A stretch of DNA of 5,857 nt from Syntrophothermus sp. UBA1445 (lineage in GTDB: Bacteria > Bacillota > Syntrophomonadia > Syntrophomonadales > DTU052): assembly GCA_002329495.1 (NCBI GenBank), contig DCTH01000076.1, positions 1-5,857 on the forward strand, in the 5' to 3' direction. Of the stretch, positions 1 through 5,542 are shown piece by piece (within the stretch, counting starts at the first letter, position 1; each line of letters starts with the position of its first letter). Position numbers and translations under genes: made by a program. The notes under the pieces are model-generated. The model worked only from the letters and a program-made list of their open reading frames with translations, made no database searches and was not told the origin of the DNA.

Positions 1-16
1 TTTGCTATTAACTGGA

Positions 17-595
17 TCAGTTGAATAACAGTTCATAAGGTTTTCGTTCCTTGATAACCACCAATACACTGCAGTTGGTACCACTGCTGATGGTAAGGGA
101 CTGCCCCTTCTGGTTTGACCATTGTAATCGGCCATCAGTCTCCGCCAGTTTGATCCTTACCTCCACCACATTCCCCGGCGGAACCAGACCATCCACATAC
201 CGGGGGTTGCCGAATGTCTGGACCAGGTCTGACTCTGATATCGGTGTGGCGCCAATGCTGTCAATACTGCCAAATATGTAGCCGTATTCTTCGCGGGAGG
301 CATAGTCGGGTGAGACCTGTGCCGGCATACCTTCATTAAGTCGCTTGGAATCAGTCATGGAGAGATAACAGTATACGGTTTGTGGTTCTCCAGCCTGGCT
401 GTACATAACGCCGCCAAACTGCACCGTGTCAGGGATAGTACCGGTAAAAGCCCACACCGCCACCGCAGCCAGGAGGGCGAACAACCCCAGGAGCAATACC
501 CAGATTGATGGGTTGGTGACTTTAACATATTCGTTAAGCTGTTCTGGTGAAGAAATTCTTTCCAGCGAGCTTTTACGGAAAATACTGTTCTCCAT
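17..595 (-). CDS. Short HlyD-like NHLM bacteriocin (RiPP) system secretion protein
   Basis: This 192-residue protein resembles the periplasmic-adaptor (HlyD-like) component of NHLM bacteriocin export systems, which works beside a peptidase-containing ABC transporter to move leader-bearing peptides out of the cell. The N-terminus FRKSSLERISSPEQLNEYVKV (residues 6-26) is the family hallmark. One membrane helix follows at about 31-52, then an external beta-rich part. The stretch at 86-115 (LNEGMPAQVSP to the GSIDSIG region) resembles the HlyD barrel, and the end (SSGTNCSVLVVIKERKPYELLF) matches the usual SGT...V..ERKP tail. There is no long coiled-coil hairpin or lipoyl repeat, so it is shorter than the usual adaptors I recall. 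The ATG is preceded by AGGAGGGG with about 6 bases of spacing. The gene reads toward the left edge, so likely operon partners are outside the window. The family call is from recalled motifs; the transported peptide is unknown. Confidence 0.72.
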   Translation of the reverse strand: MENSIFRKSSLERISSPEQLNEYVKVTNPSIWVLLLGLFALLAAVAVWAFTGTIPDTVQFGGVMYSQAGEPQTVYCYLSMTDSKRLNEGMPAQVSPDYASREEYGYIFGSIDSIGATPISESDLVQTFGNPRYVDGLVPPGNVVEVRIKLAETDGRLQWSNQKGQSLTISSGTNCSVLVVIKERKPYELLFN

Positions 596-735
596 AAAGA
601 CCCCTCCTGCCTCATCCTCAATAAGGTAATTAATTCAACAAACAGCGATATTGTCCTTTAGCCAGGAGTAAAAAAAGATTGATGAAAGATGGATCAATGA
701 AGCCATATTTGAACGGGTGTTCTGGAATCAGGAAA

Positions 736-774
736 ACCGGGATGTGGCAAACGAATCAGCTGTCCCAACCCGGT
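736..774 (-). other. Inverted repeat (possible hairpin) across the end of the small frame
   Basis: Perfect 6-base arms ACCGGG (736-741) and CCCGGT (769-774) enclose 27 bases that contain the TGA of the small minus-strand frame. An alternative inner pairing GGGA/TCCC also exists. On the minus strand the right arm is followed by TTTT, and on the plus strand by CGATTTTT, so it could act as a weak terminator or attenuator. The loop is long and the stem short, so it may have no function. Confidence 0.25.
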
Positions 775-791
775 CGATTTTTGCCGGTCAT
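756..791 (-). CDS. Possible 11-codon leader peptide upstream of the secretion adaptor
   Basis: A minus-strand ATG at 791 is preceded by GAGGAGG (801-807) with 9 bases of spacing and reads MTGKNRPGWDS before a TGA at 756-758. The ribosome binding site is as good as those of the real genes here. After the TGA the same frame stays open for 41 more codons to a TAA at 630-632. The product could therefore be a true leader peptide, a decayed small gene, or a chance frame. It lies about 160 bases before the adaptor start and on the same strand. No family is recognised. Confidence 0.25.
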   Translation of the reverse strand: MTGKNRPGWDS

Positions 792-938
792 AGTATGCGC
801 CCTCCTCTTGGTTCAAGAATGTTGATCATATATACGTTTGTGTCGTCCTGAGCAGTCTAAATATTTGTTGATGCCAATAGTTCGCCACACCATCTGATTA
901 TCCTTCACCGAGGTAACAAAGATGCGGCTCTGGACCCA

Positions 939-968
939 TTGTTGTGAAATGTACTCTTTGGGTATAAT
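939..968 (+). promoter_or_regulatory. Likely sigma-A promoter of the RNA methyltransferase gene
   Basis: A perfect -10 hexamer TATAAT lies at 963-968. The best -35 is weak: TTGTTG at 939-944 with an 18-base spacer, or TTGTGA at 942-947 with 15. Transcription would start near 975, giving a leader of about 65 bases before the ATG at 1040. This also argues against the in-frame ATG at 980, which would be almost leaderless. Confidence 0.5.
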
Positions 969-1039
969 ACAGCGAAGGGTTGCTGGCGTTACTAACCCGG
1001 CGGGTGTTTAATGCTCGGCCCGGGATAAAGGAGACAGGT

Positions 1040-2188
1040 ATGGAACAGATAGAGCTGATTGCCACCGCTGCCTTCGGACTGGAAGCGGTAGTCGCCCGGG
1101 AGGTCCGGGCCTTGGGATATGAAGATGCAACGGTTGAAGACGGCAAGGTTACCTTTCGGGCTGACCTGCGAGCCATCTGCCGGGCCAACCTGTGGCTGCG
1201 CAGTGCTGACCGGGTACTGCTTAAAATTGGATCTTTTCCGGCCACCACTTTTGAGGAGCTTTTCCAGGGGACCAAACGGCTTAACTGGCCTGATTGGCTG
1301 CCGAAGAATGCCAACTTTCCGGTACAGGGCAAGTCGGTCCGGTCGGGTTTGTTCAGTGTACCCGACTGTCAGGCGATTGTTAAGAAGGCCGTGGTTGAGA
1401 AGATGAAAAACCGCTACCATGTGGAGTGGTTTAAGGAGGATGGTCCCCGCTATAGTATCGAGGTAGCGCTGCTGAAGGACATTGCCACCCTGACCATTGA
1501 TACCAGCGGCCCGGGTCTGCATAAGCGAGGTTACCGCAAGTTAACTGGTAGTGCGCCGATCAGAGAAACCCTGGCAGCGGCTCTGGTTAGCCTGAGTGTC
1601 TGGCGGCCGGAGAGGGTCTTGATTGACCCCATGTGCGGGAGCGGGACCATTCCCATTGAAGCAGCCTTGATTGGACTGAATATGGCTCCGGGTTTGAATC
1701 GGGAGTTCGCATCCGAGTCCTGGCCGGTGATTCCCCAGAAGCTGTGGCAGGAAGCCCGGCGGGAGGCCAGGGATCTCATCCGGTCTGACCGGACCTTGAC
1801 CATCCGTGGTACCGATATTGATGAGGAAGCCTTAAGCCTGGCCCGCTATCATGCCCGTGAAGCCGGGCTGGAAGGTAGGATCCACTGGCAGCGTCTGCCG
1901 GTGTCCGAGCTGCGGGCGCGGCAGAAGTACGGCTGCATAATCTGCAACCCGCCTTATGGTGAACGCTTGGAGGACATCCCCACCGTCGAAGGGCTCTACC
2001 GGGAGATGGGACAAATCTTCAAGCCGCTTGATACCTGGTCAATCTATGTGATCACCGCCCACCCGGGTTTTGAGAGGTTGTTCGGAAGGCCTGCCGGACG
2101 AAAACGCAAGCTGTATAATGGGCGCATCCAGTGCAACTTCTACCAGTACCCGGGCCCCCGCCCACCCCGCCGGAACCCCGAAACCTAA
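1040..2188 (+). CDS. ypsC: THUMP-domain class I SAM-dependent RNA methyltransferase (YpsC/RlmL-N type)
   Basis: The product is 382 residues, the usual size for the single-domain Firmicute proteins related to the N-terminal half of E. coli RlmL, which makes m2G2445 in 23S rRNA. A ferredoxin-like/THUMP region spans about 1-155. The Rossmann methyltransferase domain follows, with SAM-binding motif I DPMCGSGTIPIEAAL (196-210), the acidic GTDIDEEAL (257-264) and catalytic motif IV NPPYGERL (303-310). RGYR (163-166) and the APIRETLAA segment (172-180) are also typical. The C-terminus ends in a short Pro/Arg-rich tail. I chose the ATG at 1040 because AAGGAGA (1028-1034) lies 5 bases upstream and because MEQIELIATAAFGLE is a normal family start; a 20-codon upstream extension lacks a ribosome binding site. 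It appears to be transcribed alone. The exact modified base is inferred from the family. Confidence 0.9.
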   Translation: MEQIELIATAAFGLEAVVAREVRALGYEDATVEDGKVTFRADLRAICRANLWLRSADRVLLKIGSFPATTFEELFQGTKRLNWPDWLPKNANFPVQGKSVRSGLFSVPDCQAIVKKAVVEKMKNRYHVEWFKEDGPRYSIEVALLKDIATLTIDTSGPGLHKRGYRKLTGSAPIRETLAAALVSLSVWRPERVLIDPMCGSGTIPIEAALIGLNMAPGLNREFASESWPVIPQKLWQEARREARDLIRSDRTLTIRGTDIDEEALSLARYHAREAGLEGRIHWQRLPVSELRARQKYGCIICNPPYGERLEDIPTVEGLYREMGQIFKPLDTWSIYVITAHPGFERLFGRPAGRKRKLYNGRIQCNFYQYPGPRPPRRNPET

Positions 2189-2353
2189 AATGACCGAGGA
2201 GGGCATGGGGACGGTTCGTGTGTCCTCCCCCCGATGTCCGCCAGGTGCGGGCAGTGCCGGCTATTCCGCAATCTTGTTCAGCAAAAACTACATAAAAGCC
2301 AGTGATGAAGTTAATGATACTAAGAGCGAGTACTGAGGCAAGAGGTCGTTCTA
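2189..2353. other. Short intergenic gap holding a repeat-like hairpin
   Basis: This 165-base gap between the methyltransferase and the DUF421 gene has no gene and no clear promoter. Its first half carries the GGGGACGGTTC element. The second half is A-rich near 2280-2320 and leads into AAGAGG, the weak ribosome binding site of the next gene. Confidence 0.5.
2205..2230 (+). repeat. GGGGACGGTTC-type dispersed hairpin element (single copy here)
   Basis: The arms GGGGAC (2207-2212) and GTCCTC (2222-2227) can pair over 6 positions with one G-U pair around the loop GGTTCGTGT. From memory, elements of the form GGGGACGGTTC...GTCCCC recur between genes in Clostridia such as Pelotomaculum and Moorella, often near REP-associated Y1 transposases. 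Only one copy lies in this window, so its repeat nature is recalled, not shown. It may also serve as the transcript end of the methyltransferase gene, although no T-run follows. Confidence 0.4.
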
Positions 2354-3064
2354 ATGGTTCTGGTGATCCTGCGTACGGTGATACTGTTCACAGTGGTGGT
2401 GGTGGTTCTCCGCATCATGGGGAAACGCCAGATCGGTCAGCTGCAGCCCTATGAGCTGGCGATAGTAATATTAATTTCCGAGCTGGCAGCCATACCGATG
2501 GAAAACACCGCGATCCCCATCCTGGGAGGCCTGATCCCGATATTTGTCCTGTTTACAGCTCAGATGCTGTTAGCGTATATATCTCTGAAAAGTGAGAAGG
2601 CGCGCGGGATAATCTGCGGCACTCCCAGTGTTTTAGTGGAGAACTCCAGGATTGTGGAAGCGGAGATGAGAAAGCAGCGTTATAACATAAATGATCTCCT
2701 GGAGCAGCTGCGTTCCAAGAACGTGGCGAACCTGGATGATGTGGAGTATGCTATCCTCGAAACCAGCGGGCAGTTGAGCGTCATTCTGAAATCCCAGAAA
2801 AGGCCGCTTACACCGGAGGATCTCAATATACCTACCAGCTATGAAGGCCTTCCTGTCACCTTGATCATTGACGGATTTATCTTTCATGACAACCTGAAGA
2901 GACTTAACCTCAGTTTTGAATGGTTACATGCGGAGCTTAATAGAGTCGGGATTGTCGATCTTAAAGATGTCCTTTTCTCATATATCGATACCAAGGGGAA
3001 TCTCTTTTATCAGGAGAAGGAGGGCATCGGAAAAGAAGCCAAAGGAGTATTAAAGCAGCCATGA
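2354..3064 (+). CDS. DUF421/YetF-family membrane protein
   Basis: This 236-residue protein belongs to the DUF421 (YetF/YkjA/YdfR-like) family of membrane proteins whose biochemical role is not well settled. Three hydrophobic segments are visible at about 2-22, 34-49 and 54-77. Between the first two is the family signature GKRQIGQLQPYELAI (23-37). A soluble cytoplasmic part follows with GTPSVLVENSRI (89-100), MRKQRYNINDLLEQLR (105-120) and the DDVEYAILETSGQLSV block (128-143), all typical. A second soluble subdomain resembling the YetF C-terminal domain covers about 165-220. The ATG at 2354 has only a weak AGAGG about 8 bases upstream. The stop overlaps the next ATG in ATGA, so the two genes are translationally coupled. 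Spore or cell-envelope roles have been suggested for relatives, but nothing here proves this. Confidence 0.88.
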   Translation: MVLVILRTVILFTVVVVVLRIMGKRQIGQLQPYELAIVILISELAAIPMENTAIPILGGLIPIFVLFTAQMLLAYISLKSEKARGIICGTPSVLVENSRIVEAEMRKQRYNINDLLEQLRSKNVANLDDVEYAILETSGQLSVILKSQKRPLTPEDLNIPTSYEGLPVTLIIDGFIFHDNLKRLNLSFEWLHAELNRVGIVDLKDVLFSYIDTKGNLFYQEKEGIGKEAKGVLKQP

Positions 3065-3441
3065 AACAAGTGGTCATTTCGCTGGTTATACTCGGGTTAA
3101 TCACGGGCATGGGCTTGTGGGTTAACGATCAAATGCGGGAATCGGCACAGCACCTGGTGACCCATATTGATATAGTTGCCGATGAAATAAAGTATGAGCG
3201 CTGGACGGAGGCGATGAAACGTACCGAGAGGCTGGAGGAGGCATGGAGTAACCGGGTAGGTTGGTGGCCCATCATCCTGGATCATCAGGAGATTGACAAC
3301 ATCGAATTCTCGCTGGCCAAGATCAAAGAATACGTGGCGAATAGGGACAAACCCCTTTCCCTTGGTCAGTTATCCGAATTGAAGCTGATGATCGAGCACA
3401 TCCCGGACAAAGAAGCCGTCACCCTAAAAAACATCCTGTAG
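3061..3441 (+). CDS. DUF4363-family single-pass membrane protein
   Basis: The 126-residue product starts with an uncleaved-looking hydrophobic helix at about 4-21, followed by a soluble helical domain. The pattern matches DUF4363: W-rich helix KYERWTEAMKRTERLEEAW, then RVGWWPIILDHQEIDNIEFS (65-84) and AKIKEYV (86-92). Its function is unknown. The ATG at 3061 overlaps the end of the DUF421 gene by 4 bases (ATGA), and genes of this family commonly sit right after DUF421 genes in Clostridia, so the two proteins probably act together at the membrane. Transcription likely ends at the hairpin at 3505-3530. Confidence 0.8.
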   Translation: MKQVVISLVILGLITGMGLWVNDQMRESAQHLVTHIDIVADEIKYERWTEAMKRTERLEEAWSNRVGWWPIILDHQEIDNIEFSLAKIKEYVANRDKPLSLGQLSELKLMIEHIPDKEAVTLKNIL

Positions 3442-3504
3442 AAAAAACTCCAGGAATGGGTGGGACGCGAAGCAGCAAACCAGCCAACTTTGGTATGGAT
3501 AAAT

Positions 3505-3530
3505 GAACCGCCCCAACTTGGGGGCGGTTC
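3505..3530. terminator. Strong GC hairpin between convergent genes, likely bidirectional terminator
   Basis: A perfect 10-base stem, GAACCGCCCC (3505-3514) with GGGGCGGTTC (3521-3530), encloses a 6-base loop. It lies 64 bases after the DUF4363 stop and 22 bases past the stop of the convergent acyl-CoA synthetase. Neither side has a proper U-tract (minus side reads ATTTATCC), so it is an imperfect intrinsic terminator, but its placement and strength fit transcription stop from both sides. Confidence 0.7.
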
Positions 3531-3551
3531 CCGGTAACCTGTTATTCGAGG

Positions 3552-5162
3552 TTAGGCAAACATCTTTTTCAGTTCTGGTTTGAGGATCTTACCGGTCGGG
3601 TTCTTCGGCAGTTCGGGCAGGAATTTCACGAATTCGGGAATTTTGTACTTGGCGATTTTGTCGCTCAGGTATTCTTTGACTTCTTCCGCAGTCATGGTAT
3701 CAGGTTCATTCAGAACGATACAGGCTGCCACCCGCTCGCCCAAAGCCGGGTCAGGCGCACCGATTACTGCGACTTCCATAATTTTGGGGTGCTTTTCCAG
3801 GGGAATTTCAATTTCCCGGGGATAGATGTTCTCCCCACCGCGGTTGATCATCTCTTTCTTGCGCCCGGCGATATAGATGAACCCGCTCTCATCCATCCAG
3901 CCCATATCACCGGTATGCAGCCAACCATCCTTTATAGTCTCGGCAGTTGCTTCAGGTTTATTAAGGTACCCGATCATAACCGCATCACCCTTGATGCAGA
4001 TCTCGCCTTTCTCGCCATAGGGCAGGATATTGTTGTCATCGTCCATAATTTCAATTTCCTGGTTAGTATAAGACTTTCCTATAGACGCCCAGTTCTCTTC
4101 GACACCGTAACCGGAGCAGGATACCCCGCAGGCTTCGGTCAAACCATAGCCGTCAATAACCCGCACTCCAAATTTATCTTTAAAAGCTGCCACGATATCC
4201 AGCGGCATCGGGGCGGCGCCAGAAAACGCTAGCCTTAGTTTCATCCTGTCCATGTCTATCTTGGCCGGATCGGCCACAGCCACGATGTAAGCATACATCG
4301 CCGGAACTCCCATAACTATGGTGACTCCATAGCGGGTAACCGATGGCCAGAAATCATCAGGAGAAAAGATCTTTCTTATGCAGAGGGTTAATCCCTGGTA
4401 GGTGTAAGGATAAGTCCAGACACACAGGGGGTTGGTATGGAACATCGGGAGTATTATCATCATGACATCACCGGGTACGGTGGCATTCATGCCAGCCATA
4501 TTGGTGCAGATTGAGAACTCGCCTTTATTGGAGAGAAGGATACCCTTGGGCATGCCGGTGGTTCCGGAAGAATAAAGAAGGAGAAATGGATCGTCGGGAC
4601 TCTGTGGTACTAGACACTCATCGGCAGGGTAATTGTCAAGGATATTCTTCAGGGTAGTCTCAGCTATTTTAACATCGTGGGGAATTCCGGTTTCGACTTC
4701 AACTACTATAGGCTTATGGCTGGAGAGTTCCCATCCCCGGGCAAATTCGGCCATGAATTCGCTGCCTACGAACGCAACCTTGGGCTTGGAATCCTCCAGT
4801 ACGTAGGCGATCTCAGGACCTTTCAGCATGTAGTTTACTCCACCGGCAACGGCGCCGAGTTTTTGAGCACCGAACGTTGTGTAGTAGACATCAGGGGAGT
4901 TAAGAATCATAACTGATACAAAGTCCCCCTTGGTAACACCCTTCTCTTTGAGGTAGTTTCCTACCTTATTGGAGCGCTCGTTGGTCTGGGCATAGGTTAT
5001 TACCTCATCATAATAAAGGATATGAGTTCGGTCTGGAATTTCCTGGGCGCGTACGGTAACCAGTTCGGCCATGCTGTCAAAATGCAGGCGCAAGCCTTTC
5101 AGAGTTTCTATTTCTTCCAGGGGATACATGGCGCGGTTTGTACGTTTACTTCTGTCAATCAT
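3552..5162 (-). CDS. AMP-forming acyl-CoA synthetase (ANL superfamily), likely fatty or aromatic acid:CoA ligase
   Basis: The 536-residue enzyme should activate a carboxylic acid with ATP to an acyl-adenylate and then to the CoA thioester in the cytoplasm. All core ANL motifs are intact: P-loop YSSGTTGMPKG (197-207), PMFHTNP (239-245), DGYGLTEA (337-344), the adenine/ribose-binding GWLHTGDMG (413-421), hinge GRKKEMINRGGENIYPREIE (433-452), and C-terminal catalytic lysine K525 in PTGKILKPEL. The layout resembles medium/long-chain fatty acid CoA ligases; the substrate cannot be read from the sequence. The ATG at 5162 is chosen because AAAGGAG lies 7 bases upstream and MIDRSKRT... gives the normal family length. 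The frame stays open to a TTG at 5300, which would add 46 residues of unlikely composition. The gene is monocistronic here, convergent to the DUF421 pair, and has a long structured leader that suggests regulation. Confidence 0.92.
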   Translation of the reverse strand: MIDRSKRTNRAMYPLEEIETLKGLRLHFDSMAELVTVRAQEIPDRTHILYYDEVITYAQTNERSNKVGNYLKEKGVTKGDFVSVMILNSPDVYYTTFGAQKLGAVAGGVNYMLKGPEIAYVLEDSKPKVAFVGSEFMAEFARGWELSSHKPIVVEVETGIPHDVKIAETTLKNILDNYPADECLVPQSPDDPFLLLYSSGTTGMPKGILLSNKGEFSICTNMAGMNATVPGDVMMIILPMFHTNPLCVWTYPYTYQGLTLCIRKIFSPDDFWPSVTRYGVTIVMGVPAMYAYIVAVADPAKIDMDRMKLRLAFSGAAPMPLDIVAAFKDKFGVRVIDGYGLTEACGVSCSGYGVEENWASIGKSYTNQEIEIMDDDNNILPYGEKGEICIKGDAVMIGYLNKPEATAETIKDGWLHTGDMGWMDESGFIYIAGRKKEMINRGGENIYPREIEIPLEKHPKIMEVAVIGAPDPALGERVAACIVLNEPDTMTAEEVKEYLSDKIAKYKIPEFVKFLPELPKNPTGKILKPELKKMFA

Positions 5163-5238
5163 GACTACACTCCTTTCATTCTCCGAGCAATAATGTTGCT
5201 GTTTTCGAAGCCGGGTGTCTGCCATCAGGGGTTTAGGA

Positions 5239-5280
5239 TCAAGCATAGTCAATTGTGGATTCACAATGATGCATGCTTGA
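5239..5280. repeat. Nested perfect inverted repeat in the synthetase leader
   Basis: The outer arms TCAAGCAT (5239-5246) and ATGCTTGA (5273-5280) and the inner arms ATTGTG (5252-5257) and CACAAT (5262-5267) are all perfect and share one centre, with a 4-base loop GATT. In minus-strand RNA this forms a two-part stem of 14 pairs broken by an internal loop of 5 bases on each side. It could be an operator or an RNA hairpin. Confidence 0.7.
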
Positions 5281-5298
5281 TTGTGTTGATAAGTCCAC
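5239..5298 (-). CDS. Possible 19-codon leader peptide of the acyl-CoA synthetase transcript
   Basis: A minus-strand GTG at 5298 follows GGAGGTGAT (5300-5308), an exact 9-base match to the complement of the 16S rRNA 3' end, with 5 bases between GGAGG and GTG. The frame reads VDLSTQSSMHHCESTIDYA and stops at 5239-5241, exactly at the end of the large inverted repeat. An in-frame ATG at 5310 has no ribosome binding site. The frame differs from that of the synthetase. It overlaps all the hairpin arms, as leader peptides in attenuators do, but shows no run of one regulatory codon. It is unconfirmed; the Shine-Dalgarno could instead serve the TTG at 5300 of the synthetase frame, only 3 bases away. 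Confidence 0.35.
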   Translation of the reverse strand: MDLSTQSSMHHCESTIDYA

Positions 5299-5302
5299 AA
5301 TC
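5279..5302. repeat. Second ATTGTG-type inverted repeat adjoining the first
   Basis: The perfect 7-base arms GATTGTG (5279-5285) and CACAATC (5296-5302) enclose 10 bases. It shares two bases with the neighbouring larger repeat and uses the same ATTGTG/CACAAT word, giving four such arms in alternating orientation within 51 bases. In minus-strand RNA the first arm overlaps the end of the strong Shine-Dalgarno sequence. Confidence 0.6.
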
Positions 5303-5321
5303 ACCTCCATTTATTACGAGC

Positions 5322-5350
5322 ATAAAATACGACTATTCATTATATTGCAA
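5322..5350 (-). promoter_or_regulatory. Candidate sigma-A promoter of the acyl-CoA synthetase
   Basis: On the minus strand TTGCAA (5350-5345) and TTTTAT (5327-5322) are separated by exactly 17 bases, each matching 4 of 6 consensus positions. A better -10, TATAAT (5344-5339), lies inside the spacer but has a poor -35 (TATTAT). Either would place the strong Shine-Dalgarno sequence and the inverted repeats inside a leader of about 150-170 bases. Confidence 0.3.
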
Positions 5351-5428
5351 CATCTATTGTTATAATAATGCATAACCAATTCAAAAGCTAAGGAATATTT
5401 TGAACTTTGGGAAATGAATCAGGAGGAT

Positions 5429-5442
5429 CCTACCGGGGTAGG
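5429..5442. promoter_or_regulatory. Short perfect dyad upstream of the thioredoxin-like gene
   Basis: CCTACC (5429-5434) and GGTAGG (5437-5442) form a perfect palindrome around GG, just after an AGGAGG (5421-5426) that has no start codon at a usable distance. It lies about 57 bases before the TATAAT at 5499, so it could be an operator or a small hairpin. No regulator is identified. Confidence 0.3.
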
Positions 5443-5498
5443 TTAAGGATGAAAGGTGTGTACTGATCGAGATAATACTCCGCCGGTAATGAAGGGAT

Positions 5499-5504
5499 TA
5501 TAAT
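5499..5504 (+). promoter_or_regulatory. Candidate -10 element of the thioredoxin-like gene
   Basis: A perfect TATAAT lies 38 bases before the ATG at 5543. The matching -35 region (about 5475-5481, TACTCC) is poor, so the promoter would need an activator or this is a chance match in AT-rich DNA. Confidence 0.3.
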
Positions 5505-5542
5505 GTCGACAGGCGAATACGTAAAAGTGAGGAGGTTTAATA

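Larger units (their letters stand above)
596..1039. other. Intergenic region of 444 bases between divergent genes
   Basis: No confident gene is present. The left part holds the adaptor's ribosome binding site (about 601-608, minus strand). Positions 630-805 hold a minus-strand small reading frame interrupted by TGA, with its own ribosome binding site, and a hairpin at 736-774. In the same codon register the plus strand is open from 672 to 851 but has no convincing start. The right part holds a TATAAT promoter for the methyltransferase at 963-968. Positions about 850-935 show nothing I can assign. Confidence 0.6.
5163..5542. other. Regulatory intergenic region between divergent synthetase and thioredoxin-like genes
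   Basis: This stretch of 380 bases contains no conventional gene. From left to right it holds the synthetase ribosome binding site (5170-5176), nested inverted repeats (5239-5302), a perfect Shine-Dalgarno sequence on the minus strand (5300-5308) with a 19-codon frame, AT-rich DNA with candidate synthetase promoters (5322-5367), an orphan AGGAGG followed by a 14-base dyad (5421-5442), and a TATAAT for the rightward gene (5499-5504). Confidence 0.6.

Noticed and set aside
672..851. Plus-strand open frame of about 60 codons with protein-like composition (contains INEAIFERVFWNQENRDV)
   Set aside because: It has no usable start codon or ribosome binding site before its last third and matches no family I know. 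It shares codon register with the minus-strand small frame, so one may be the shadow of the other; kept only as a note.
980..1039. In-frame upstream start for the RNA methyltransferase at 980
   Set aside because: No ribosome binding site, almost at the predicted transcription start, and the added 20 residues do not look like the family N-terminus. The ATG at 1040 has AAGGAGA.
2070..2336. Plus-strand 88-codon frame spanning the methyltransferase end and the gap
   Set aside because: It mostly overlaps the methyltransferase in another frame, has no ribosome binding site and is low-complexity.
5252..5267. Rex (redox repressor) operator resembling TTGTG...CACAA
   Set aside because: The TTGTG and CACAA halves are 4 bases apart here and 10 apart in the second repeat; the Rex site I recall (TTGTGAAN4TTCACAA) needs 8.
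5286..5294. DnaA-box-like TTATCAACA on the minus strand
   Set aside because: A single near match with one mismatch, no cluster and no replication genes; not an origin.
5325..5344. Resemblance to a B. subtilis FadR-type operator (core ATGAATAGTCGT on the minus strand)
   Set aside because: The centre fits the recalled TGAATGAnTAnTCATTCA pattern, but the right half is largely lost and the region is AT-rich, so chance is likely. Mentioned because the gene is an acyl-CoA synthetase.
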